Shown in pieces: positions 17,575 to 25,126 of a stretch of DNA of 64,000 nucleotides. Position 1 is the stretch's first letter; the number at the start of each line of letters is the position of its first letter. The translations under genes were made by a program, and so were the position numbers. The notes beneath the pieces were generated by a model. The model worked only from the letters and a program-made list of their open reading frames with translations, had not been told where the DNA came from and did not search any database. Origin of the DNA: an uncultured Bacilli bacterium (GTDB lineage Bacteria; Bacillota_I; Bacilli_A; RF39; UBA660); assembly GCA_944332475.1 (NCBI GenBank), contig CALVKA010000001.1, positions 186,001 to 250,000 on the forward strand. Reading direction: 5' to 3'.

Positions 17575-18333
17575 ATGAAGAGACATCCACTTGATATTGC
17601 AATATTTATATGTTTAATTATTATCATTATTTTACTTGTTATTTTGGTGTGGCCCAAAAATGAAAATAGTACAAAATCTAATAATGATGGTAAAACAAAG
17701 GAAGTAGAAAAAGTAGAAACTGAAGAGGCGAAGGATAAGTCATCTAGTACATTATTTACGGATACTACAGATGCTAGTAATGAAGGGGAAGTTGTTTCTT
17801 ATATAGAAGAGGTAGAACAAAAAGTTATGACTTATGTACAATCTTCTAATGATCAATCTGATTCTTCTATTCGAGAAACATTAGAAGATACTTTTATTAC
17901 ACTTACTGATTTTATTTTTTATGATGGTACGATTAAAGGGGTTACTTTTGATGAATTAACAGATTCAGCAAAAGAAAAAATTTTAACTTTGTATGAAGAG
18001 ATGGATTCAGCAATTGAAAAGATGTTTCCTAATTATAAAGAGAATATTTCTTCTACAGCAGAGCGTGGATATACAACAGTTGTTTCTAAGGCTAAAGAGT
18101 TAAAAGATAGTATTGTTTCTAAGTATAAGGAAACTGTTGGGGAAGATACGTATAATAATGTTGTAAGTACGTTTGAAGAAGATAAAAATAATTTTCAGGA
18201 TGCTTATAGTCCTTATGTAGAAAAAGGAAAAGAAATTGGATCACAGGCAATTGAAAAGGGAAAAGAAATATTGGATAGTGCTGGTAGTAAGTTTGATAGT
18301 TGGTATCAAGAGTTTAAGGAAAGTAGGGAGTAA
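17575..18333 (+). CDS. Membrane-anchored coiled protein of unknown function
   Basis: 252 residues from ATG 17575 (GAGGTG upstream); earlier frames would start inside the terminator. One membrane helix is at about residues 9-27. A Lys/Glu/Ser/Thr linker follows, then a helical domain with amphipathic repeats (SKAKELKDSIVSKYKETVGEDTYNNVVS; EKGKEIGSQAIEKGKEILDSA) similar in style to apolipoprotein or YtxH-like repeats. The bulk is probably outside the membrane. It is followed after one base by mtaB, so the two are one transcript, though a functional link is unclear. Confidence 0.75.
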   Translation: MKRHPLDIAIFICLIIIIILLVILVWPKNENSTKSNNDGKTKEVEKVETEEAKDKSSSTLFTDTTDASNEGEVVSYIEEVEQKVMTYVQSSNDQSDSSIRETLEDTFITLTDFIFYDGTIKGVTFDELTDSAKEKILTLYEEMDSAIEKMFPNYKENISSTAERGYTTVVSKAKELKDSIVSKYKETVGEDTYNNVVSTFEEDKNNFQDAYSPYVEKGKEIGSQAIEKGKEILDSAGSKFDSWYQEFKESRE

Positions 18334-18334
18334 T

Positions 18335-19621
18335 TTGCGAACAGTTGGAATTTTAACATTGGGTTGTAAAGTAAATACTTATGAGAGTGAGTATATCATT
18401 CATTTATTAAAAGAAAATGGGTATCAAATCAAAGATTTTGATGATTTTTGTGATGTTTATATTATCAATACTTGTACAGTTACTAATACAAGTGATATTA
18501 AGTCTAGAAAGATGATTCGTAAAGCGATTCGCCGTAATCCTGATGCCTGTGTTGTGGCAATGGGGTGTTTTATAGAAGCCAATAAAGATTTTTCTATTCC
18601 TGGTCTTGATATTGTACTTGGTAATAAAGATAAGTCTAAGATTATTGAATTACTAGATGAGTGGTTTTCTAATAGAGAAGAAATTCGTCATTTATATTCG
18701 GAGTTACCTAGAACATTTGAAGATATGTATATTAATGAGTTTCCTAGACGTACGAGAGCTTTTGTTAAAATACAAGATGGGTGTGAGAATTTTTGCTCTT
18801 ACTGTATTATTCCATATGTACGTGGGAAATGTCGTAGTAAAGATCCAGACGTGGTTGTAAAAGAGATTACGGATTTGGTGGGTAATGACTATCAAGAAGT
18901 TGTTTTAACTGGTATTCATACTGGTAATTATGGAGTGGATTTGGATACTAGTTTTTCAGAGTTATTAAAAAGAATTGTTTCTATAGAGGGACTTAAAAGA
19001 CTTAGAATTTCTTCTATTGAAATCACAGAATTAACAGATGATGTATTAGAAGTGATTCGAGATTATCCTGTCGTTGTTAATCATATGCATATTCCTTTAC
19101 AAGCTGGTAGCAATCATGTTTTAAAACTTATGAATCGTAAGTATGATTTAGATTATTATTTTCATAAGATAGAAGAAATTTTATCTATTCGTCCAGATAT
19201 GGCAATTACTACTGATGTGATTGTTGGTTTTCCAGGAGAGAGTGAAGAAGATTTTTTAGAAACTATGGAGACTTGTAAGAAAATAGGGTTTGCAAAAATT
19301 CATGTTTTCCCTTATAGTGAAAGAAAGGGTACTAAAGCAATGGAGTTAGATGGTCATGTTGCTCCTGCTATTAAGAAAGAGAGAGCTAGAAGACTACTCA
19401 CTTTATCTAAAGAGTTAGAATGTGCCTATTATGATACTTTTATTGGAAAAGAAGTAGAAGTTTTGGTTGAAGAAGTGAAAAATGGTAAAAGTTATGGACA
19501 TACGGATACTTATTTACATGTGGAAATAGAAGGAGAACTTCCTCATAATACTTTTGTTACAGTGGTTGTCCAAGAAGTTCAATATCCTTATTGTATTGGT
19601 GAGGTTTCTTTGTTAAAATAA
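18335..19621 (+). CDS. mtaB: tRNA t6A37 methylthiotransferase MtaB
   Basis: 428 residues from TTG 18335, one base after the previous stop with GTAGGGAG upstream. A longer frame from 18236 overlaps the previous gene by 98 bases and adds a non-homologous leader. The N-terminal UPF0004 domain starts VGILTLGCKVNTYESE with its three cluster cysteines (LGCK, NTCTVT, MGCF). The radical SAM domain has CENFCSYC and IPYVRGKCRS, then GIHTGNYG, HMHIPLQAGS and DVIVGFPGE. A C-terminal TRAM domain ends the protein. It converts t6A to ms2t6A at position 37 of tRNAs reading ANN codons. CxVNxYE fits the MtaB branch rather than MiaB. Confidence 0.93.
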   Translation: MRTVGILTLGCKVNTYESEYIIHLLKENGYQIKDFDDFCDVYIINTCTVTNTSDIKSRKMIRKAIRRNPDACVVAMGCFIEANKDFSIPGLDIVLGNKDKSKIIELLDEWFSNREEIRHLYSELPRTFEDMYINEFPRRTRAFVKIQDGCENFCSYCIIPYVRGKCRSKDPDVVVKEITDLVGNDYQEVVLTGIHTGNYGVDLDTSFSELLKRIVSIEGLKRLRISSIEITELTDDVLEVIRDYPVVVNHMHIPLQAGSNHVLKLMNRKYDLDYYFHKIEEILSIRPDMAITTDVIVGFPGESEEDFLETMETCKKIGFAKIHVFPYSERKGTKAMELDGHVAPAIKKERARRLLTLSKELECAYYDTFIGKEVEVLVEEVKNGKSYGHTDTYLHVEIEGELPHNTFVTVVVQEVQYPYCIGEVSLLK

Positions 19622-19641
19622 CAGTAGAAAGAAGGTAGTGT

Positions 19642-19851
19642 ATGGATAATTTTATGTTTCAGAAATTTATGAAAGCAAAAAAAGAGGATGTAGAAAAAGA
19701 GGAAGGGCTAGCTTCAGAGGAAAAGGCAGATATCTCTACTTTGAATGATGCTGGTGTTGAACTTTTAGAAGACGAGACGCTTTATGAGGATACTAAAGAG
19801 GAAAAGTCAGAAGATGAAGAGGGATACGTGGCTAGAAAAAACCATGAGTAA
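19642..19851 (+). CDS. Small acidic protein
   Basis: 69 residues, about one third Glu or Asp, with a Lys-rich start (FQKFMKAKKEDVEKEEG). GAAGG precedes the ATG. No membrane segment or family is recognised. It sits 20 bases after mtaB and 14 bases before the amber-interrupted gene, so it belongs to the same run. It could be an adaptor or a disordered regulator; nothing in the sequence decides. Confidence 0.6.
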   Translation: MDNFMFQKFMKAKKEDVEKEEGLASEEKADISTLNDAGVELLEDETLYEDTKEEKSEDEEGYVARKNHE

Positions 19852-19865
19852 ATTTAGGAGGAATT

Positions 19866-20903
19866 ATGGATTATAAACACATTATCGATGTTGATAATTT
19901 AGGTTTATTATTGTCTTTTTATGATGATTTAGAAGGTTTTAATTAGGGGTTGGAACGTATTTGTCAGAAACATCGTAATAAAGATGTAGGTAAATTATTA
20001 GAAGCAATAGTATCAGAGAAGAAAGTTTTTATGATGCCAAGAGATGTGAAAGAATTTTATGAAGAGTATCAAGATTTTTTTCAGGCGGTTAAAGATATAC
20101 GTCAAGCGTCTCCATATTATTTCGGAAGAGGTGATCTTGTTTATCCTTTTTTGTTTACTTATTACAATATTCCTGGTGATGGACATTTAAAAACACATTA
20201 TTCTTTTGGAACTTTTTATCAATATTTACAAGATCACGAAGGAGAAATTCCAAAAGTGTTGTTGTTAGTTGATAAATTAAAAGAATTGCATATTTCTGAT
20301 GTTGTCTTGGATGAAGATGCAGATTTTTCTGAGGGAGTATACAATACTAGTTTTTGGTGGTGTGAGGATATTGTCCTTCTTGACAATATGGAGACTTTGC
20401 CAACTTATAATGAGGGTACTGCCGCTTATCATTCTACTTATTCTAAATATAAAATTACTAGACCATTTGATGAAAGTCCATGGTATCATAAAAATAAAAG
20501 AAAAATTACTTTAACGAGTTTAACGATAGCTCCTGATACTTTACCAGATAGTTTGGAAGATGATGATTTGAAAGAGTTGTTTTCTAATATGGAAGAGGGG
20601 TCAATGGCTATGAATCAGGCTGTTCGACAGTCTGCGATTTTATATTTCGCAACAGAAGATTATGAAACAGAGTTTGGTTATTTAGGTGGACGGTTACAAT
20701 CCTTATCTTCTTTGGATATTGCTCCAGAATTACAAGAAGCATTATCTTACGGGGAGCGAGCTTTAAACATTTTGCGAGAGCAACAACAAGTTTTAGATCA
20801 ACAATTGTTGGATACTTATCCAGATTTATCTGGTGAACAATTGGAAGACCAACAAAAAACATATCGAAGAGGAATATTAGATAGTAGAATCGATTGGGAT
20901 TAA
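19866..20903 (+). pseudogene. Unknown gene interrupted by an in-frame TAG after codon 26
   Basis: ATG 19866 has an excellent AGGAGG site and opens MDYKHIIDVDNLGLLLSFYDDLEGFN, then TAG at 19944-19946. The same frame then runs on for 318 codons to TAA 20901-20903. The downstream part could only start at TTG 19950, which has no usable spacing from the GGGG just before it, or at a later ATG (near 20031) with a weak site. Read through, the product is about 345 residues, hydrophilic and helical, with an FFQAVKDIRQASPYYFGRGDL segment and a Gln/Glu-rich coiled C-terminus. The long open tail suggests a recent nonsense change, a sequence error or read-through. The family is unknown. It is followed by recD2 after 12 bases. 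Confidence 0.65.
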
Positions 20904-20915
20904 AGGGAGGAGATT

Positions 20916-23108
20916 ATGGATATCTATATCAAGGGACATTATCAAAGAAGTATCTATCAAAATAGTAATGGGTATCATATTGGGCTTTTTAAAGTAAAAG
21001 AGACTAATAGTGAGGCGTTAACTCCGTTTTTAGATAAAACGATTACTTTTACTGGATATTTTCATGAACTTAATGATATGGATACCTATCTTTTTTTTGG
21101 CAAATTGGTTGAGCATCCAAAATATGGAACTCAGTTTAGTGTTTCTAGTTATGAGAGATGTAAACCTGAAGAAAAAGATGCGATTGTTGAGTTTTTAACA
21201 AGTGGTCTTTTTAAAGGAATTGGTGAGAAGAAGGCTAAATCTATTGTTGATGTGTTAGGAAAAGATACGTTATCTATTATTTTAGAACATCCTGATAATT
21301 TAATTTTAATACCGGGTATTACTAAGAATAATATTGATACATTGCATAACAAATTAAAAGAATATGAATCTAGTTATGAGACGGTTTTATATTTGTCTAA
21401 TTTAGGTTTTTCTACGAAAGATTCGATGTTAGTTTATAATTTTTATAAAGATCGTGTCAAAGAAGTGATTGATGCAGATATCTATCAATTAGAATATAGT
21501 ATTTATGAATTAGGATTTAAGAAAATTGATCGTATTGCATTAAAAAATGGTGTAGAACAAGATGCAATGATTCGTATTCGGGCTGCTATTTTATATATTA
21601 TGGAAGAAGTTAGTAATATGTATGGTCATAGTTATTTTTACTATGATGAGATATATGAATATTTACCTAGAGTATTATCTACTTTTATTTCTGATGATCT
21701 TTATCAAGAAGCGTTACAGTCTTTACTAGTAGATTTGAAAGTGGTTCAAAAGGAAGAAAAGTATTATTTGAAAGAGATGTATGATGCAGAGTGTTTGATT
21801 GTTAAAAGATTTCGATTGCTTGCGAGAAAAGAGGATGAGAGCTTTCAAAACTTGGATGATAAGTTTTCTGAGATGGAAGAAGTTTTTGGTATTTCTTATA
21901 ATGAAGAACAAAAGCAAGCTATTTTGATGAGTGTTTGTAAGAATTTTTTAATTATTACTGGTGGTCCTGGTACTGGTAAAACAACAATTATGAAAGGTAT
22001 GATTGAACTTTATAAAGAAGTTCATAAATTATCTTATGAAAAATTAGCAGATCGAATTGCATTACTTGCTCCTACAGGAAGAGCGGCAAAAAGAATGAGT
22101 GAAGCAACTTTGATGCCAGCGTCTACGATTCATAGTTTTTTAAAATGGCAAAAAGATACAAATAAGTTTCAAGTAAATGAGTATCATAAGAGTAAAGTTG
22201 AATTAGTGATTATTGATGAAACTAGTATGATTGATACAATGTTAATGGCAAGTCTATTACGAGGAATTTCTGCCAATTGTAAAATTATTATGGTGGGAGA
22301 TAGTTATCAATTACCATCTGTTGGTCCTGGTCAATTACTTCATGATGTGATTGCTAGTGGGAAGCTTCCTGTTGTTGAATTAAAAGAATTATATCGGCAA
22401 GGAAAGGATTCTAATATTATTTCTTTGGCTTATGATATTCGTAATGGTTGTGTAGAAGATGAAGTTTTTAATCAGGATGAAGATTTAACGTTTATCTCTT
22501 GTTCTGATGATCAGGTTATTTCTAATTTGATGGATGTTTCTTCTACGTTTAAAGATTTATCTTATAAAAAATTTCAAGTTCTTGCTCCTATGTATAAAGG
22601 AAATTATGGTATTGATATCATTAATAATCAATTACAGAGAATTTTCAATCCCAAGGATAGTAGTAAAAAAGAATTGGTTGTAGGAGAAGTTATTTTTCGT
22701 GAGGGAGATAAAGTGATTGAACTTACGAATATGCCTGAAGAAAATATTTTTAATGGAGATATTGGTATTATTAGTCAGATTATTACTAGTCCTGCAAAAA
22801 AAATTATTGTTGATTTTGATGGGAATGAAGTTACTTTTACTGCTGCAAATTTTAATAAATTTCGACTTGCCTATGCGATTTCGATTCATAAAGCACAAGG
22901 TAGTGAATTTGATGTTGTTGTGATGCCGTTGGTACAAAGTTATCGAAAAATGCTTTATCGTAAACTTGTCTATACTGGTATTACTAGAAGTAAGAAAATG
23001 TTATATTTGATTGGTGATAAAGTGGCATTAAAACAAGCCGTTCATAATACTTCTTCTGATATTAGAAGAACGACAATTCGAGATTTTTTAGAAAATGGTA
23101 TAAAATAA
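20916..23108 (+). CDS. recD2: RecD2-type 5'-3' DNA helicase
   Basis: 730 residues. The N-terminal OB-like and helix-hairpin-helix region (HPKYGTQFSVSSYERC; FKGIGEKKAKSIVDVLG; LILIPGITKNNIDTL) marks RecD2 rather than the RecD subunit of RecBCD. The motor has Walker A TGGPGTGKTT (about residue 347), Walker B IIDETSMID, motif III VGDSYQLPSVGPG and motif VI-like AISIHKAQGSEFD with VYTGITRSKK. RecD2 acts in DNA repair in bacteria without a RecBCD role. The length is normal. ATG 20916 has GGGAGG upstream. Confidence 0.94.
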   Translation: MDIYIKGHYQRSIYQNSNGYHIGLFKVKETNSEALTPFLDKTITFTGYFHELNDMDTYLFFGKLVEHPKYGTQFSVSSYERCKPEEKDAIVEFLTSGLFKGIGEKKAKSIVDVLGKDTLSIILEHPDNLILIPGITKNNIDTLHNKLKEYESSYETVLYLSNLGFSTKDSMLVYNFYKDRVKEVIDADIYQLEYSIYELGFKKIDRIALKNGVEQDAMIRIRAAILYIMEEVSNMYGHSYFYYDEIYEYLPRVLSTFISDDLYQEALQSLLVDLKVVQKEEKYYLKEMYDAECLIVKRFRLLARKEDESFQNLDDKFSEMEEVFGISYNEEQKQAILMSVCKNFLIITGGPGTGKTTIMKGMIELYKEVHKLSYEKLADRIALLAPTGRAAKRMSEATLMPASTIHSFLKWQKDTNKFQVNEYHKSKVELVIIDETSMIDTMLMASLLRGISANCKIIMVGDSYQLPSVGPGQLLHDVIASGKLPVVELKELYRQGKDSNIISLAYDIRNGCVEDEVFNQDEDLTFISCSDDQVISNLMDVSSTFKDLSYKKFQVLAPMYKGNYGIDIINNQLQRIFNPKDSSKKELVVGEVIFREGDKVIELTNMPEENIFNGDIGIISQIITSPAKKIIVDFDGNEVTFTAANFNKFRLAYAISIHKAQGSEFDVVVMPLVQSYRKMLYRKLVYTGITRSKKMLYLIGDKVALKQAVHNTSSDIRRTTIRDFLENGIK

Positions 23109-23116
23109 AAAAATGT

Positions 23117-23135
23117 CCTCATAATAAAAATGAGG
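23117..23135 (+). promoter_or_regulatory. Hairpin covering the ribosome binding site of the 23144 gene
   Basis: CCTCAT (23117-23122) pairs with ATGAGG (23130-23135), and the second arm is the Shine-Dalgarno GAGG of the small membrane protein. It may also act as a weak terminator for recD2, although there is no T-run. Confidence 0.5.
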
Positions 23136-23143
23136 TGAATAAT

Positions 23144-23311
23144 ATGCAAAAGAATGCGATGAATAAAATGATGTGGGCTGCTATTTTAGGTGGCATGGGA
23201 GTTGCTGGTTATATGTACATGAAGAAAAATCCTAATGCTATGTCTAATATGAAAGAGATGGCTAAGAATGCAGCTAAAAAAACGTATGAGAAGTTAGAAG
23301 ATATTGGCTAG
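23144..23311 (+). CDS. Small membrane protein, 55 residues
   Basis: ATG 23144 with TGAGGTG 5 bases upstream, TAG 23309-23311. The product starts MQKNAMNKMMWAAILGG, has a single hydrophobic segment (about residues 9-25) and a Met/Lys/Ala-rich amphipathic tail (NMKEMAKNAAKKTYEKLEDIG). It resembles in outline small DUF3918/YtxH-like membrane proteins; the match is loose. It is too short for usual gene-length cut-offs but has start, stop and codon use typical of the window. A weak hairpin overlaps the stop, followed by a T-run at about 23324. Confidence 0.65.
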   Translation: MQKNAMNKMMWAAILGGMGVAGYMYMKKNPNAMSNMKEMAKNAAKKTYEKLEDIG

Positions 23312-23464
23312 GAAACTAGTCAATTTTTTTGTATAATTATAGTTGAAAAAAGAAATTCTCTATTTTGGTGATAGGTGTAGCTAAATAAGAGGTTGTATAA
23401 TTTTTGTTTCTAGGGTATTCTTTCAGTAGTTGTTTTTTCATAATTAATATGAATTGGGTGATGT

Positions 23465-24226
23465 ATGGTGGATTTAGAGAAAATTGGAGATTTTATTGCG
23501 AGGCTTCGAAAAGAAAAAGGATTGACTCAAGAAAAGTTGGGTGAGGTTTTAGGTGTTTCTTCTAAGACGGTTTCGAAATGGGAAAGAGGGGTCAATGCTC
23601 CTGATATTTCTTTACTTAATTCTTTAAGTTCTATTTTAGAGGTTGATGTTGAGGAACTTTTAAATGGAGAAAAGAAAGAGGAGAAGGATGTTCGCAAAAA
23701 GAGGAAAAAGTTAATTTTTAAAATTGTCATGGGGTTTTTCATTCTTGTTTTATTATCTTTTCCTATTTTATTTACGATTTTTAATTATAATACTGTTCAG
23801 ATTTATCGTATTGAAAGTAAGACGGATCGGTATTTGGTGGATGGTTTTGCTATGTTTAATCGAGCACGTAATTTAATACTCATTCATAATATTGATTTAA
23901 TGGATTCTGGTGTTGGAACTGTTGAGGAAGATAAAATAAAAACACTTCAAGTTTCGTTTGTTAGTGGTGATAAAACGATTTCTTCTTTTCGTTTTGATTC
24001 TAGTGATTCGTCTACGTTTCAACCACTTCATTTTTATCTATTAAATCGAGTTTATTATGTTGATGCCATAGTGGAAAATGAACCTAATACAATTGAAATT
24101 CGTGATTTGGATCAAACGAAAATTTATATTGAGTATACCAATCAAGACGATAAACAGAAGGAGATAGAAATCCCGTTAAAAATTACTAAGGAGTATGCTA
24201 ATACTAAATTGTGGGGTGGCTTATGA
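23465..24226 (+). CDS. Membrane-bound XRE-family regulator
   Basis: 253 residues. Residues about 5-62 form a classic XRE helix-turn-helix (IARLRKEKGLTQEKLGEVLGVSSKTVSKWERGVNAPDISLL). A basic linker and one membrane helix (about 84-103) lead to an outer domain of about 150 residues, with beta-like stretches. The layout couples an external or envelope signal to DNA binding at the membrane. It shares a 4-base overlap (ATGA) with the next gene, itself a membrane-anchored protein, so the two probably work together. The ligand is unknown. Confidence 0.85.
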   Translation: MVDLEKIGDFIARLRKEKGLTQEKLGEVLGVSSKTVSKWERGVNAPDISLLNSLSSILEVDVEELLNGEKKEEKDVRKKRKKLIFKIVMGFFILVLLSFPILFTIFNYNTVQIYRIESKTDRYLVDGFAMFNRARNLILIHNIDLMDSGVGTVEEDKIKTLQVSFVSGDKTISSFRFDSSDSSTFQPLHFYLLNRVYYVDAIVENEPNTIEIRDLDQTKIYIEYTNQDDKQKEIEIPLKITKEYANTKLWGGL

Positions 24227-24855
24227 AAAGAAAAGTAATATTGTTAGTCGGTGTTCTTTTTATTGTGATTGGTGGAGTTATCTTGTATTTTCGGTTAACG
24301 GATGATAATGTTCCTACAGAGCGGGAAGAGAGACTTGGGAGTGTTGGGACTTTTGTTAATGTTCCAGAAAATCCTGAGATGGGTAGGGTTGATAGTCAGA
24401 ATCCTGTTTACTGGCATAACCGAGATTATGCTTTTTTTCAGGGAGATGTTTCGGAAGGTTATGTTTCTTATCTTGTTGAGAGAACAAGTGCTACTGAACA
24501 TAAATTTGAAGATGAAAGTATGAATTGGACTTATGAGACGTATGAGGTACGTTTTATGATTTATCGCAGTAATTATAAAGATATTCATTATGTAATGGGA
24601 AATCAAGATGCTTTTTATACTTTTAAAGATTCTTTGATTACTAGGTATGATTTAAAGAGTGAAAAAATTAAGAAGAGAAGAATGGATGTGAATGAAGTTT
24701 TGGGTATTTCTAACCAATCTATTTATATTAGAAATGCAGATGGATATTTTAAGGTGTCTTTGGATTTAAAAGATATGGAATCTATTTCTAAGAGTAAGTT
24801 ACCGAGTAAGTATCAGGCTAAAGCGGTAAAGTATTCTTTTGAAGTAGAGAAGTAA
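24223..24855 (+). CDS. Membrane-anchored partner of the XRE regulator
   Basis: 210 residues from ATG 24223, which overlaps the regulator stop (a start at 24211 is in frame but lacks a better site). One membrane helix at about residues 5-25 acts as an anchor; the outer domain is beta-rich and contains PVYWHNRDYAFFQGDVSEGYVSYLVERTS in outline. No family is recognised. The tight overlap suggests a sensor-regulator pair. A lipoprotein remnant follows. Confidence 0.7.
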   Translation: MKRKVILLVGVLFIVIGGVILYFRLTDDNVPTEREERLGSVGTFVNVPENPEMGRVDSQNPVYWHNRDYAFFQGDVSEGYVSYLVERTSATEHKFEDESMNWTYETYEVRFMIYRSNYKDIHYVMGNQDAFYTFKDSLITRYDLKSEKIKKRRMDVNEVLGISNQSIYIRNADGYFKVSLDLKDMESISKSKLPSKYQAKAVKYSFEVEK

Positions 24856-24881
24856 GTAGGAAAAAGAGAATTATTTTATTA

Positions 24882-25041
24882 ATGATTTTTGTTATTATGG
24901 TTTGTGGTTGCAAGATAAAAGTTTAATCGTAATGTTGATGGGTCGATTGGTGTTTATCAAAAGTCAAATGGTGGAGAGTTTAAAGCGATTTATGAGGATG
25001 ATCTTCTTTCTTTTTATGATTATGTTTCTTACCATAAGTAA
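24882..25041 (+). pseudogene. Frameshifted lipoprotein remnant
   Basis: From ATG 24882 the frame reads MIFVIMVCGCK, a lipoprotein signal ending with a lipobox-like VCGC (an upstream in-frame KKRIILL extends its basic and hydrophobic part), but it hits TAA almost at once. Shifting by one base near 24920, the reading continues FNRNVDGSIGVYQKSNGGEFKAIYEDDLLSFYDYVSYHK in outline to TAA 25039-25041. No standard start precedes the second frame. It looks like a small lipoprotein gene broken by a single-base change. Confidence 0.5.
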
Positions 25042-25052
25042 TTGTGTCAAAT

Positions 25053-25087
25053 AAAGTAAAGTTTGCTTTGAAAAACTTTACTTTTTT
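25053..25087 (+). terminator. Strong intrinsic terminator before parE
   Basis: AAAGTAAAGTTT (25053-25064) pairs with AAACTTTACTTT (25073-25084), a 12-base stem with an 8-base loop, followed by T. Its right arm overlaps the parE promoter. Confidence 0.85.
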
Positions 25088-25095
25088 GTTATAAT
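25068..25095 (+). promoter_or_regulatory. Promoter of parE
   Basis: TTGAAA 25068-25073 and TATAAT 25090-25095 with a 16-base spacer and extended TGT. It is embedded in the preceding terminator hairpin. Confidence 0.65.
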
Positions 25096-25126
25096 AAAAA
25101 CAGTTAGATATTAGGAGTGATAATAA

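Noticed and set aside
18236-18334. Longer N-terminus for mtaB starting at 18236
   Set aside because: It overlaps the upstream gene by 98 bases and adds a leader unlike MtaB; TTG 18335 has a better site and begins at the conserved start.
19944-19946. General TAG recoding (amber as an amino acid)
   Set aside because: Many genes in the window end normally at TAG (for example mtaB-region neighbours, ylbF, the flippase), so recoding across the genome is not supported.
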